Shown: positions 23,116-33,488, numbered from the stretch's first letter. The stretch: DNA of 64,000 bases from UBA4416 sp040389965 (GCA_040389965.1 JAZJZF010000040.1:32115-96114); one strand, 5' to 3'. Numbers and translations: made by a program. The notes: generated by a model from the sequence alone, not told the origin.

Positions 23116-25965
23116 ATGAAAACTCCATTACTAAAAAGAAAACTGTTTAACTTTTTTTCTGCATTTCTTTTATTGTTTATGACATCGCCTGTGTTGGCAC
23201 AGCTGGCAGCCTGGAATCCGGCAGGACTATCAAGTTACGGGCCTTCGCCATGGGCACCTACATCAAGTAATGCAAGTTTAACTGTAGGTGGTTTAACCAG
23301 AGGTGCAGGTATTGGATTAACAGGCTCTCCGGCAGCAAGTGCCTGGGGTGGAGTTAACTGGGCAGGAGCTGCAAATCAGGACGCTACTTTTACTGTTGCT
23401 GCAAATCCGGGTTTTTCTGTTTCTTACAGCACATTTAATTTATCATACAGAAGATCGAACACGGGGCCTAACGCAGGAACGTTTGAATATACTTTTGGAA
23501 GCAGTACAACCTATACGGTTATCAGTGCAATCAATAACTTTACAAGTACCGTTACATCCGGAGTTCTGATTACACCTATCAATTTAAGTGGTGTAGCGGA
23601 TTTGCAAAATGTACCTCCCGGAACAGTTGTGAAATTCAGGATCTTTCCTACAGGAGGCTCTTCTGTTGGTACCTGGTATGTATCAGGTGTAAATGGAATG
23701 AGTATTAATGGTACAGTTGCTCCTATAGCCTCAACCTTCAGTACATCTATTATTCAAACAGCTTCTGTATCGTGTAACGGTCAATCGAATGCTGCTCTTA
23801 CAGCAAATGTAACAGGTGGCACCATGCCTTATACCTATTCCTGGACTCCTTCGGTAAGTTCATCATCCGTTGCTACCGGTTTAGCAGCAGGTGTATATAC
23901 CTGTCTGGTTACAAGTGCTACTTCTGCAACAGCGATGAGTACTTATACCGTAACGGAACCAGCAGTATTATCGTCAAGTATTTCGGCACAAAACAATGTA
24001 AGTTGCCATGGTGGATCAAATGGTTCAGCTACTGTGTCTGTAACAGGTGGAACAGCTCCTTATACATATAGCTGGACACCGGCAGTAGGTACTGCATCAG
24101 TAGTAAATGCTTTAAGTGCAAATAATTATACTTTAAATATAACAGATGCTCATAATTGTACTTTACCGCAATTTCTTATGATTACAGAGCCTGCTATTTT
24201 AAATGTTACAGCCAATGCCAGCAGCCTTTCGGTGTGTAACGGTTCAACAGTTAGTTTAACAGGAGGCGGAGCAACTACTTATACATGGACGGGGGGTGTA
24301 ACAAACGGTGTTGCATTTTCTCCGTCGGCCACCACAGTTTATACGGTAAACGGAACAGATGGAAGTGGTTGTACAGGATTATCGGTGATATCTGTTACCG
24401 TAAATGCTTTACCAACGCTTACGGTTCAGGCCTTACCTTCTTCAACAGTATGTGCAGGAGCATCAGTAAGCCTTACCGGTACAGGGGCTAATACCTATAC
24501 ATGGACAGGTGGTGTAACAAACGGCGTTTCTTTTTCTCCATCAGCTACCTCCGTTTATACAGTAACCGGAACAAGTGCAAATGGTTGTACAAATACCGCT
24601 GTGCAGGCGATCACAGTAAATACCTTACCTGTTATTACAGCATCTGTATCTCCATCAGCAACACTATGTGCGGGAGCTACTGCCACACTTACCGGTGGCG
24701 GTGCGACTACTTATACGTGGACAGGCGGTGTAACGGATGGCATTTCTTTTTCGCCATCGGCTACCACAGTTTATACAGTAACCGGAACAAGTGCAAATGG
24801 TTGTACAAATACCGCTGTTCAAACAATAACGGTAAATACCTTACCTGTTATTACGACATCCGTATCTCCATCAGCAACACTATGTGCAGGTACTTCTGCC
24901 ACACTTACCGGTGGCGGAGCAACTACTTACACTTGGACAGGTGGTGTAACCAACGGTGCCTCTTTTTCGCCATCGGCTTCTACAATTTATACAGTAAACG
25001 GAACAGGTTTGAATGGTTGCAACAGTTCAACAGTTATAGCTGTTACGGTAAATGCCATGCCATCACTTACTGTTCAGGCAACACCTTCTTTTTCGGTATG
25101 CTTAGGAACAGCAGTAACACTAAATGGTAGCGGAGCAACTACCTATACATGGACTGGTGGTGTAACCAACGGTGTTTCTTTTACACCTGCAACATCTGCT
25201 ACTTATACCTTAACAGGAGCAAGTGCGAATGGTTGTACTAATACGGCTGTAAGATCATTAACCGTTAACAGTTTACCAACTGTAACTGCAACGGCATCTA
25301 ATTCAGTTATTTGTAATGGTTCGCCTGTTACGCTTAGTGGAGCAGGGGCAAGCACTTATAGCTGGACAAGTGGCGTTACCAATGGAGCACCTTTTAATCC
25401 ATCGGCAACCTTATCTTATACCGTAACAGGAACTGATGTCAATGGGTGCAGTAATACGGCTGTTAAAACGATTACTGTAAATGCTTTGCCTGCTCTTGGA
25501 GCTACAACTAATAAAGCACAAATCTGTGCCGGACAAACAGCTACCATTACTGCTTTAGGCGCGTTGACTTATACATGGAGTACAAATCAAAATACCGCTG
25601 CCATTGCTGTAACACCTAGTATCACTACAACTTATACAGTGAGTGGTACAAGCGCTAATGGTTGTATAGGAACTGTAGCTTTCACACAAAATGTTTCTCC
25701 TTGCACCGGTATTGAATCATTATCAAACAATGTTGTAGAAATTAAAAGCTATCCAAATCCTAACACAGGGACATTTACGATTGAATCTAATGCAGGCATG
25801 AAACTCGGTTTGATCAATAACCTTGGAGAATTGGTTAGAATGATAGAGTTAGATGAAACTAATGGTTACCGTAATACCATTGAAGGACTTTCTTCAGGAA
25901 TTTATATTCTTACAGGGCAGGCTAATCATAATCCGGTAAATCAAAAGATTATAGTAACGCAATAG
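23116..25965 (+). CDS. Large T9SS-secreted adhesin with SprB and Ig-like repeats
   Basis: A 949-residue secreted repeat protein. A signal peptide (FFSAFLLLFMTSPVLAQ) is followed by an N-terminal beta domain (30-210), two SprB repeats (about 212-375: SCNGQSNAALTANVTGGTMP and SCHGGSNGSATVSVTGGTAP), then seven consecutive Ig-like repeats of about 72 residues (CxG start, TYTWTGGVTNG core, YTVTGTxxNGC end, joined by VNxLP). A type A T9SS sorting domain closes it (SYPNPNTGTFTIES, GLSSGIYILTGQ). SprB repeats are named from the gliding adhesin of Flavobacterium. The repeats are highly alike at DNA level, so copy number may vary and the assembly should be read with care. Confidence 0.85.
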   Translation: MKTPLLKRKLFNFFSAFLLLFMTSPVLAQLAAWNPAGLSSYGPSPWAPTSSNASLTVGGLTRGAGIGLTGSPAASAWGGVNWAGAANQDATFTVAANPGFSVSYSTFNLSYRRSNTGPNAGTFEYTFGSSTTYTVISAINNFTSTVTSGVLITPINLSGVADLQNVPPGTVVKFRIFPTGGSSVGTWYVSGVNGMSINGTVAPIASTFSTSIIQTASVSCNGQSNAALTANVTGGTMPYTYSWTPSVSSSSVATGLAAGVYTCLVTSATSATAMSTYTVTEPAVLSSSISAQNNVSCHGGSNGSATVSVTGGTAPYTYSWTPAVGTASVVNALSANNYTLNITDAHNCTLPQFLMITEPAILNVTANASSLSVCNGSTVSLTGGGATTYTWTGGVTNGVAFSPSATTVYTVNGTDGSGCTGLSVISVTVNALPTLTVQALPSSTVCAGASVSLTGTGANTYTWTGGVTNGVSFSPSATSVYTVTGTSANGCTNTAVQAITVNTLPVITASVSPSATLCAGATATLTGGGATTYTWTGGVTDGISFSPSATTVYTVTGTSANGCTNTAVQTITVNTLPVITTSVSPSATLCAGTSATLTGGGATTYTWTGGVTNGASFSPSASTIYTVNGTGLNGCNSSTVIAVTVNAMPSLTVQATPSFSVCLGTAVTLNGSGATTYTWTGGVTNGVSFTPATSATYTLTGASANGCTNTAVRSLTVNSLPTVTATASNSVICNGSPVTLSGAGASTYSWTSGVTNGAPFNPSATLSYTVTGTDVNGCSNTAVKTITVNALPALGATTNKAQICAGQTATITALGALTYTWSTNQNTAAIAVTPSITTTYTVSGTSANGCIGTVAFTQNVSPCTGIESLSNNVVEIKSYPNPNTGTFTIESNAGMKLGLINNLGELVRMIELDETNGYRNTIEGLSSGIYILTGQANHNPVNQKIIVTQ
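24201..25700 (+). repeat. Tandem array of about 216-base coding repeats
   Basis: Seven in-frame repeats of about 72 codons, each with TATACxTGGACxGGxGGTGTAAC-like core sequence. Repeats 2-4 are the most alike and share long identical stretches. They encode the Ig-like domains of the adhesin and are not CRISPR: there are no unique spacers. Confidence 0.8.
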
Positions 25966-26001
25966 TTATTCAGAATATTATAGAGCAATTTTTATTTCAA
26001 A

Positions 26002-26031
26002 AAAAGCCTCAACACTGTTGAGGCTTTTTTG
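26002..26031 (+). terminator. Rho-independent terminator
   Basis: AAAGCCTCAAC (26003-26013), loop ACT, GTTGAGGCTTT (26017-26027), then T run. Perfect 11-base stem ending the adhesin transcript. Confidence 0.88.
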
Positions 26032-26161
26032 TTTTATACTGTTCCCGGTAGAAATTTTTACCTCCATTTTATTTTAAAATAAGATCATTCTTTTAAAATC
26101 AGGTAAAATTACGCTGTAAAATCAGGTAATTGTACGGGTTATCAATTCAAAGCAATTGCTC

Positions 26162-26169
26162 TACATTTG
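26162..26169 (+). promoter_or_regulatory. -7 element of the M43 metalloprotease gene
   Basis: TACATTTG matches TAnnTTTG, 44 bases before the ATG. Just upstream (26093-26142) a direct repeat TAAAATCAGGTAA occurs twice 25 bases apart, and could be a tandem activator site. Confidence 0.45.
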
Positions 26170-26213
26170 GTTCGCCTCCCCGTACCATTTAATTAACCTT
26201 AACTAAGCATACT

Positions 26214-29200
26214 ATGAAAAAAGCAATTCTACTACTTGCTATTACATTATGTAATACACTCTGTTTTGCACAGGAAGCCTGTGGTTTCGATCATTTTATC
26301 GACCAGCTGAAGCGTGATAGCACAGCAGGTTCTGATTTTGATTCTGTGAGATTTTACATTCAGAAACAGATCGTAAAAAACAAAAATAAAATTACGACGT
26401 TTTCAGTAACACAAACCAACAACTATGTGATACCGGTTGTTTTCCATCTGGTGGGCTCTAATGCTTCGACTTTAACGGATGCACAGGTTCAGGCGCAATT
26501 AACATTGCTTAACCAGGGTTTCGCTAATCTATTAGGCTCTACTTATGGTGTGGCCGATGATGCGCAGATCAAATTTTGTTTAGCACAAACGTTACCTAAC
26601 GGACAACCATGGGCAAACATTGCAGCTTACAACCCGAATTTATATTATAATACCACAGCCGGTATTACACGTTGCACAACTACTGTTGCAAATACAGTGT
26701 CGGCAAATCATAACATGAATCCTACAGGAACCAATAGTCAGCAGGCTTTGGTAAATGTAGCATACAATGGTTTTTCATTTACAAATTATATGAATGTTTG
26801 GGTGGTTGATCAAATCAGTCAGGTACCAAGTCCATACGTTAATAGTGTAGTGGGTTATGCTCCTTTCCCGCTCATGGGGCCTTCAGCATTTTTGGATGGA
26901 GTGGTGATGAGGCTTGATGGTTTCGGAATCGGTTCCACAGGTTTACATTACAATCAGGGAAGAATTTTAATTCATGAAACAGGACATTACCTGGGATTAT
27001 TTCATACGTTCCAGTTTGGTTGTACTGAAGTTATAAATGGAACGCCATGTAGTACCAGTGGCGACGAATGCTGCGATACGCCTCCTGTTGCGGTGCCTAA
27101 TCAAACCAGTTGTGCAGCGCTTTCTGCAAGTCCGCCCAATTCCTGTAACGAATCGCCGGATTTGCCTGATATGTATGAGAACCATATGGATTATGCTTAC
27201 GATCAGCCCGGTTCGTGCAGAAATACGTTTACCGATGATCAGGCAAACAGAATGCATGCTACTATACAAATATACCGTACTAACCTGGTATCGTTTTCAA
27301 ATTTAATTGCTACGGGCTTAACGTCAACTACAGGCTGTATGGCCAATGCCATTGATCCAACGTTTATCTCCGATCTTCCGGGCGGCTCCTTGCAGGTATG
27401 TACCGGCCAGGGAATAGGTTTTGTAGCGGGTTCGGGTGCTACTACTTATAACTGGAGTTTTCCCGGAGGTTCGCCTGCATCAGCAGCAGGGACTTATTCT
27501 CCTACAGGTATTACCTATGCGGCACCTGGAACCTATAGTGTTTCTTTAAATATTACAGATGCTTTGGGAAATACCTATTTCTCAAGTCTTCAGGTATTTG
27601 TGTCGGCTTGTACACCTTACATAGGTAACAAAGCAAACTGGTACTTTGGTACAACCAGCTCTGTCAGTTTCTCTACAGGAATAGCTGTTGCTCAAAATCC
27701 TTCTTCTATTTATACAGATGAAATGAGTGCTGCTATTAGTGATAATGCAGGTGCTTTGCTGTTTTATACAAATGGTAAAAGTGTTTGGAATGATACTCAT
27801 GCCACTATGACCAACGGAAATAATACACTTAACGGATCTCCCAATATGAATGCTACTTCTGCAAGTCAGGGTGTATTAATTGTACCAAGACCCGGCACCG
27901 CAGATCACTATTACATTTATACACAAAGTAATATCGATGCCCCTGCAAACATATTAGGCTTAAGTCAGTATGAAGTAGATATGGGAACTCCCGGCGGTAT
28001 TGTAACCAGTACAGTGCCTGTTAACCCTACTGAAAATTATGCTAATGAAGAGCCGGTAATTGCTGTGCCACATTGTAATGGCACTGATTATTGGGTAATT
28101 GTAAAACCAAAGAACAATACCCAGGCAGGCCTTCTTAGTCCTGGCCCTTTGGCTACCGTTAATCAGTACCTTGCCTCATACCTTGTAACCAATGCAGGTA
28201 TCAGCAATACTCCTGTATTAAGTATTTCGGCTCCATTTACACCTTCGGTTGGTTATATACCGGGCAGTAATGACGGGATTGCACAAATGGCTATCAGCCC
28301 TGATAAAAAATTCTTTTGTTTTGCAGATATGACAGCGGCTTCAGGATATTTATATTATTTTGATTGTGCTACAGGCCTGTTCAATTACCTGGCAACGCTT
28401 CCGGGTATTGATGGTTATGGTGTTGCTTTTAGTGCGAACTCAAAAGTATTATATGCTAAATCTAATTTTAAAATAAGACAATACGATCTTAGCAATATTT
28501 CGCAATGCCAGTCTAACCCACCGTTTGTAGCTATTCCAATGTTGCCTCCGGGTTATACCACACCTATGTTTACTTACAGCTCTTTACAGCTGGGCCCTGA
28601 CGGACGTGTGTATGTGGGAAGAACGGGTTATCCTGCCAGTCCGCAGAAATTTTTAGGCGTGATTAATTTTCCAAATGTCATTAATACGAGTCCAACATCT
28701 AATGAATGTGGTTATAACTTTTCCGGTGTTCCTTTACTGGCTTCACAGGCTTGTCGTTTAGATCTGCCAAACGATATTATTGGTCAATTAGGAGCTATTC
28801 CTGATGAGTTCTCTTTCTGTATTAAAAATTGCGGACAAGCTTGTTTTACAAGTTTAGGATGCGGAACTAATTTTTCCTGGGATTTTGGCGACGGATATAC
28901 TACTTCAGGGACTAACACGGTTATTCCCGCAGGGACCAATGCAGGAACCACTTCCGGTAATTTTGAATATCCTTGTCATACGTATGCAACACCGGGTACT
29001 TACACGGTAAGTTTATCGGTAGATGGACATACCGCTATCACGCATACCTTGAATATCAGTTTGCCTGCCGCTCCGTTGATTACAGGGCCACTTTGCCCCG
29101 TAACAGGTGTTCAGGAAAGTTATTATGGTCCTGCAGGTTTTACTTATAGCTGGACAGCTACTAACGCTTCGCCTACTACCGGTAACACGCAAACGTTTAA

Positions 29201-31901
29201 TACAACATGGATTACTTTACCGGCAAGTTTAACGCTTACGGTTACCGATCCTAATAATGGATGTAGCGCTACAAGTACTGTGGCCATTGCTCCTTCTTCT
29301 TCAGGAACAGTTGCAATCTCTCCGTCAACCTCTACTATCTGTGCGGGAAGTACACAAACATTATGTGCTTCGGGTGCATCTACTTATACATGGAGCACGG
29401 GTTCAAACAGTACCTGTATTACAGTAACACCAACTACCACCACAGTATATACTGTAACAGGTGGTAGCGGTAGTTGTGGAACCGCAAGTGCAGTAGCCAC
29501 GGTTTCAGTTGTGCCTAATCCTAATATTTGTTTGACGCCAACCTTATCTATGTGTTCAAATACATGCACGGTATTAAACGGTATATGTGATGGAGATGAT
29601 CCAACAGCACTTTCTTATACATGGTCTCCTCCGGGAGGTATTGCTTCTGTTCATTCAGGAAGTACAGTAGCTTGTCCTAAAGTAACAACAACCTATACTT
29701 TAACGGCTCAAAATGCGTTTGGTTGTATTACATCTGCCACTACAACTATTGTTGTTTTAACAGCACCAACCGTTGTTATATCTCCGGCCACATCAACCAT
29801 ATGTGCAGGAGCTACACAAAGTCTGTGTGCTTCGGGAGCAGCAACCTATACCTGGAGTACAGGCTCTAACAGTGTTTGTATTTCTGTAACACCAACTACA
29901 ACAACGGTATATACTGTAATAGCTACAGGAGATAACTTTTGTCCGGGAGGCAGAACAGCAACCGTATACGTTAATCCAAAACCATCTTTGTGTATGAGTT
30001 CGCCAACGACGATATGTTCGGGAAACTGCACGGTATTAAATGCTGCCTGCGGTGGCACTGCCAGTGTTTCATACACATGGTCGCCAACAGCAGGTTTAGG
30101 ATCTCCGTTTACGGGTAGTACAACGGCTTGCCCAACCGTAACAACTGTTTACACGGTAACGGCAGTGAGTGCAGCAGGATGTACAAATACGGGGACAACA
30201 AGTATTACCGTGGTAGCAACGCCTACTATTTTTGTATCGCCTGCCACCTCTACGGTTTGTGCGGGTACTTCACAATTGTTATGTGCTTCGGTAGGGCCAA
30301 CAACCTATACCTGGAGTACAGGTTCCAACAGTGCTTGTATTACGGTAACGCCAACCACTACAACCATATATACAGTAACAGCCAGTAAAAACGGCTGTAC
30401 CAGCGCTCCGGTAACAACTACGGTAACAGTAAAACCTGCTCCGGTTATTTGCGTGAGTCCTACAGTTACTATTTGTTCAGGAAGTTGTACGATTATTAAT
30501 GCGGCCTGTCAGGGATCTTCTCATATTTCTTATACATGGTCGCCTACAACAGGTTTGGCATCGCCGTTCACACCAAGCACAACGGCCTGCCCAACGGTAA
30601 CTACGGTGTATACGGTCACGGCAACTAACTCAGCAGGATGCACCACCATAGGGGCAACTACTGTTTATGTAACGCCAACACCAACGGTTACTATAACACC
30701 ATTGACATCTACTATTTGTGCAGGTAGTTCACAAACCTTATGCGCTTCGGGCGCAACAACTTATACCTGGAGTACCGGATCGAACAGTACCTGCATTGTT
30801 GTAACACCAACTGCTACGGTTGTGTATACAGTAACGGGTAGTAGCGGAGGTTGCACGAGCGCTATAAAAACGGCTACCGTTGTGGTAGTTGCCAAACCTA
30901 CTGTTACTATCACTCCTGCTACACCAACAGTGTGCGCCGGATCGGGAATAACCTTATGCGCTTCGGGAGCAGTAACCTATACCTGGAGTACAGGAACTAT
31001 TAGCAGTTGTATAACGGTTACTCCGGCGGTCACTTCCGTTTATACAGTTACGGGATCAAACGGTGGGTGCATTGCAAACCCTGTCACCACTACTGTTACA
31101 GTAATAGCCAGGCCTGTTCTCTGTATGAGTCCGTCGTATACTATTTGTCCGGGAACCTGCAAAGTGCTTAGCGGAAAATGCTCGGGACTTGCTGCTTTCA
31201 CTTCATATCAGTGGCAGCCATCCGCGGGATTAACGACACCAACCTCTCTTACCACAACAGCCTGCCCTACGGTAACAACTATATATACGCTTACGGCTAC
31301 CAATTTTATTACAGGCTGCATTACCACAGGAACTACAGCATTAACGGTAGCTCCGGCAACGCTGGCAGTAAGCGGACCAACATCAGTGGTATGCGGTACT
31401 AATCATTTGTATTCAGTAAGTCCTGTTGTATTTACGCCACCAACAAATTATAGCTGGTCGGCTACCAATGCAACACCGGCAAGCGGTTTTGGAACTTCAG
31501 CCAACATCAGCTTTATATATCCGGGAGGAGTCATTACATGGGGAGCAACGACCTATATTGATTCGGTAACTACCTGTAAAGTAAAAGTGAGTTATACCGT
31601 AACTTGCCAGCCTGGTGTTGGAGACCCTATAGGCAGAGGGGTAAACGGCAAAGACGATGGTTATGCAACCATTTATCCTAATCCTAATAATGGTGCAATG
31701 GTACTTGACTACGTTATTGATGCGGATGGAGTTTTAGATATTATGGATGCAAACAATAAATTGGTAGCACGCTATAAAGTAAATGCCAGGGAACAGAAAA
31801 TGGAGATTAATAACGAGCAGCTTGTAAATGGAGTTTACGTTTACAGGCTCATGGTGAGAAACGAAATTATCAAAACTGATAAAATTGTGATCATCAAATG
31901 A
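26214..31901 (+). CDS. Giant secreted M43-type metalloprotease with Ig-like repeats and T9SS domain
   Basis: A 1895-residue secreted protein. A signal peptide (1-19, ending CFAQ) leads to a pappalysin-type (M43) zinc protease domain with HETGHYLGLFH (His254, Glu255, His258, His264) and downstream Cys-rich CCDTPP and an MDYAYD Met-turn. Residues about 395-470 are PKD-like, about 475-870 resemble a repeat propeller (KANWYFGTTSSVSFSTG, a common Bacteroidota module), about 880-960 a PKD domain (NFSWDFGDGYTTSG). From 1010 to 1790 run Ig-like repeats of two alternating types (SPxTSTICAGxxQxLCASGAxTYTW and SPTxTICSGxCxxLNAxC). The end is a T9SS sorting domain (YATIYPNPNNGAM, VNGVYVYRLMVRNE). It probably degrades external protein; the substrate is unknown. 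Confidence 0.88.
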   Translation: MKKAILLLAITLCNTLCFAQEACGFDHFIDQLKRDSTAGSDFDSVRFYIQKQIVKNKNKITTFSVTQTNNYVIPVVFHLVGSNASTLTDAQVQAQLTLLNQGFANLLGSTYGVADDAQIKFCLAQTLPNGQPWANIAAYNPNLYYNTTAGITRCTTTVANTVSANHNMNPTGTNSQQALVNVAYNGFSFTNYMNVWVVDQISQVPSPYVNSVVGYAPFPLMGPSAFLDGVVMRLDGFGIGSTGLHYNQGRILIHETGHYLGLFHTFQFGCTEVINGTPCSTSGDECCDTPPVAVPNQTSCAALSASPPNSCNESPDLPDMYENHMDYAYDQPGSCRNTFTDDQANRMHATIQIYRTNLVSFSNLIATGLTSTTGCMANAIDPTFISDLPGGSLQVCTGQGIGFVAGSGATTYNWSFPGGSPASAAGTYSPTGITYAAPGTYSVSLNITDALGNTYFSSLQVFVSACTPYIGNKANWYFGTTSSVSFSTGIAVAQNPSSIYTDEMSAAISDNAGALLFYTNGKSVWNDTHATMTNGNNTLNGSPNMNATSASQGVLIVPRPGTADHYYIYTQSNIDAPANILGLSQYEVDMGTPGGIVTSTVPVNPTENYANEEPVIAVPHCNGTDYWVIVKPKNNTQAGLLSPGPLATVNQYLASYLVTNAGISNTPVLSISAPFTPSVGYIPGSNDGIAQMAISPDKKFFCFADMTAASGYLYYFDCATGLFNYLATLPGIDGYGVAFSANSKVLYAKSNFKIRQYDLSNISQCQSNPPFVAIPMLPPGYTTPMFTYSSLQLGPDGRVYVGRTGYPASPQKFLGVINFPNVINTSPTSNECGYNFSGVPLLASQACRLDLPNDIIGQLGAIPDEFSFCIKNCGQACFTSLGCGTNFSWDFGDGYTTSGTNTVIPAGTNAGTTSGNFEYPCHTYATPGTYTVSLSVDGHTAITHTLNISLPAAPLITGPLCPVTGVQESYYGPAGFTYSWTATNASPTTGNTQTFNTTWITLPASLTLTVTDPNNGCSATSTVAIAPSSSGTVAISPSTSTICAGSTQTLCASGASTYTWSTGSNSTCITVTPTTTTVYTVTGGSGSCGTASAVATVSVVPNPNICLTPTLSMCSNTCTVLNGICDGDDPTALSYTWSPPGGIASVHSGSTVACPKVTTTYTLTAQNAFGCITSATTTIVVLTAPTVVISPATSTICAGATQSLCASGAATYTWSTGSNSVCISVTPTTTTVYTVIATGDNFCPGGRTATVYVNPKPSLCMSSPTTICSGNCTVLNAACGGTASVSYTWSPTAGLGSPFTGSTTACPTVTTVYTVTAVSAAGCTNTGTTSITVVATPTIFVSPATSTVCAGTSQLLCASVGPTTYTWSTGSNSACITVTPTTTTIYTVTASKNGCTSAPVTTTVTVKPAPVICVSPTVTICSGSCTIINAACQGSSHISYTWSPTTGLASPFTPSTTACPTVTTVYTVTATNSAGCTTIGATTVYVTPTPTVTITPLTSTICAGSSQTLCASGATTYTWSTGSNSTCIVVTPTATVVYTVTGSSGGCTSAIKTATVVVVAKPTVTITPATPTVCAGSGITLCASGAVTYTWSTGTISSCITVTPAVTSVYTVTGSNGGCIANPVTTTVTVIARPVLCMSPSYTICPGTCKVLSGKCSGLAAFTSYQWQPSAGLTTPTSLTTTACPTVTTIYTLTATNFITGCITTGTTALTVAPATLAVSGPTSVVCGTNHLYSVSPVVFTPPTNYSWSATNATPASGFGTSANISFIYPGGVITWGATTYIDSVTTCKVKVSYTVTCQPGVGDPIGRGVNGKDDGYATIYPNPNNGAMVLDYVIDADGVLDIMDANNKLVARYKVNAREQKMEINNEQLVNGVYVYRLMVRNEIIKTDKIVIIK

Positions 31902-31927
31902 TAGAGTGAGTGTTTGTTTTGTTGAAG

Positions 31928-31961
31928 AAAAGCCCCCGCGATAGCTCTCGGGGGCTTTTTT
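31928..31961 (+). terminator. Rho-independent terminator
   Basis: AAAAGCCCCCG (31928-31938) and CGGGGGCTTTT (31949-31959) form a perfect 11-base GC-rich stem followed by T. Ends the metalloprotease transcript. Confidence 0.9.
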
Positions 31962-32245
31962 ATGTTTGCTGGTGACTACTTCGATGATGAAGAGCAAGGC
32001 TGACCTTTTGCATGAGCCAGCTACCATGTTTGTAAATTCAATCTTTACTTAAGGTAAATTATTTGTCTGTTCATAACTATTTTTTGATACGGCTGCCCTG
32101 TTTTCTCTAACAGTGGTTTTAAAATGAATTGTTGTTTCGTCGAATATAAACGGATATGCATATTGTTATTTTTTAAGTTAAGAGAGAATTAATATTCTTT
32201 AAAAAAAGGATAAGGGTGCCCTGAAACGCCCTGACATATTGACGC

Positions 32246-32264
32246 GCGTATAATTACGTACATG
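32246..32264 (+). promoter_or_regulatory. Repeated intergenic palindrome CGTATAATTACG (copy 2)
   Basis: GCGTATAATTACGTACATG, matching the copy at 20061-20078 except for two bases within the shared core. It lies 385 bases before the next large surface-protein gene. Confidence 0.35.
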
Positions 32265-32387
32265 TAAATTGGTTTATTGGTTTAGTTTTGAAAAAAAAAT
32301 GTTGTGCGGAAAATTCCTTTTACGGTACTGTTATTAAAATTTTTGTAAATAGTTTTGGCCCCAACTAATTTATTAAATGAGATAATT

Positions 32388-32501
32388 ATGAAACAAAAAT
32401 TGTTACTACCAGCATTTGGCTTGTTAAATGTAACAGTCAAATCCCGATCTGACCCTATGACTTCAGAGGATTGGAAATCAAGTGCCGGAACGCGGAATTG
32501 A
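32388..32501 (+). other. Short frame with signal-peptide-like start, possible gene scrap
   Basis: Thirty-seven codons, MKQKLLLPAFGLLNVTVKSR and a polar remainder. It is correctly placed after a -7 element at 32350, but the hydrophobic part is short and the rest matches nothing I know. It may be the remnant of an older secreted gene start or simply noise. Confidence 0.2.
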
Positions 32502-32630
32502 TTTCACGCCTGTCTTATAATCCCAATCAGTTATGTGTTAACCTTCATCGTTTGTATGTTGGATAAAAGCATTAACAGAGGTCGGATTACTTTAGACCTT
32601 AATATTCATTAATCATTAAACTAAATTTTT

Positions 32631-33488
32631 ATGAAAAAACTAAAACTACTGTTGCTCTTAATGGCTTGTATTGTAGTATGTACAAATCATTTGAATGCCC
32701 AGGGAAAAAAAGTAATTACACCGAGCGGCATGTTTGATGTCATGTACGATAGGTTTGGAAAACAAGTTGAACTTTCTGATATGTTGATCAGTAATTACAC
32801 AGCGCCTCCATCCCCGGCGCCGGCATCTGTAACTAATAGCTGCAGTGCCGGATATTTTAACCTGTATTTCGAAAACGGAGCGTTAGGATCTAATGTAGCC
32901 ACGCAAAGTCAAAATCAGTCGGTGATTTGCCAGGTATATACTGATCTTTCCAATTTTTTAATATCGCCATTAAGCGTACCAACAAACACCACACGCGTAA
33001 ATGTATTTGTACGGGATTTTGCTACTCTGGGTGCAGGTACGGGGGCATTAGGAGTTGCCTCGCAATTTTATTCTTTCCCTGCAGTATCTGCAGGAGGTGG
33101 CGGCATTGCAGATGGTACAGTACAAAAAACAATTATCTCCGGCGTAGATGCCTATGTTAATGTGGCGTCTCCATTGTCAACTGTAGGGCCGGGAATAAAT
33201 GCTGCAAGCGGTGTTTACTTTCATGCCGTTTGTGCTTTTGATTTTTCGTATCCATGGAATGCGAATCTTGCAGCGGGCGCATCCGGTGTGAGTTATGATT
33301 TGTACACGGTTGTATTGCATGAAGCAACCCATCAATTGGGTTTTGCTTCGCTTATTGATGTTAACGGTAATTCCAAGTTTGGTGCAGGCTATCCTTACTA
33401 CGCCAGGTATGATACCTATTTGACCAACTGGGCAAATACACCTTCAAAATACAACAGGATATGCGCGTTAACCCACTCGGTTTTGTAA
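32631..33488 (+). CDS. Secreted zinc metalloprotease/beta-helix giant protein, N-terminal fragment
   Basis: The first part of a giant gene running to 38533. A signal peptide (LLLLLMACIVVCTNHLNAQ) precedes a metalloprotease domain with HEATHQLGF (His230, Glu231, His234). The reliable sequence ends at about 33447 (RYDTYLTNWANTP); beyond that the frame turns to nonsense (SKYNRICALTHSVL, stop). The sequence after the gap starts with ACACCTTTATTAACC, which overlaps ACACCTT at 33440-33446. Joining there gives ANTP-LLTNNSGC without a break, so 33447-33555 is probably a misassembled insert and the gene is intact in the organism. Confidence 0.75.
   Translation: MKKLKLLLLLMACIVVCTNHLNAQGKKVITPSGMFDVMYDRFGKQVELSDMLISNYTAPPSPAPASVTNSCSAGYFNLYFENGALGSNVATQSQNQSVICQVYTDLSNFLISPLSVPTNTTRVNVFVRDFATLGAGTGALGVASQFYSFPAVSAGGGGIADGTVQKTIISGVDAYVNVASPLSTVGPGINAASGVYFHAVCAFDFSYPWNANLAAGASGVSYDLYTVVLHEATHQLGFASLIDVNGNSKFGAGYPYYARYDTYLTNWANTPSKYNRICALTHSVL

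Larger units (their letters stand above)
31962..32630. other. Intergenic region before the beta-helix metalloprotease gene
   Basis: About 670 bases without a convincing gene. It holds the second copy of the CGTATAATTACG palindrome (32246-32264), a perfect -7 element TAGTTTTG (32350-32357) and, 30 bases after it, a 37-codon frame starting MKQKLLLPAFGLLNV (32388-32501) that looks like the scrap of a signal peptide. The real gene starts at 32631. Confidence 0.5.

Noticed and set aside
24285..25130. Long second-frame open readings (up to 209 codons) inside the adhesin
   Set aside because: They are shadows of the repeated Ig-like coding sequence; their regularity comes from the repeat, not from selection on that frame.
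24201..25700. CRISPR-like repetition
   Set aside because: Repeats are about 216 bases, contiguous and in frame, with no unique spacers and no cas genes.
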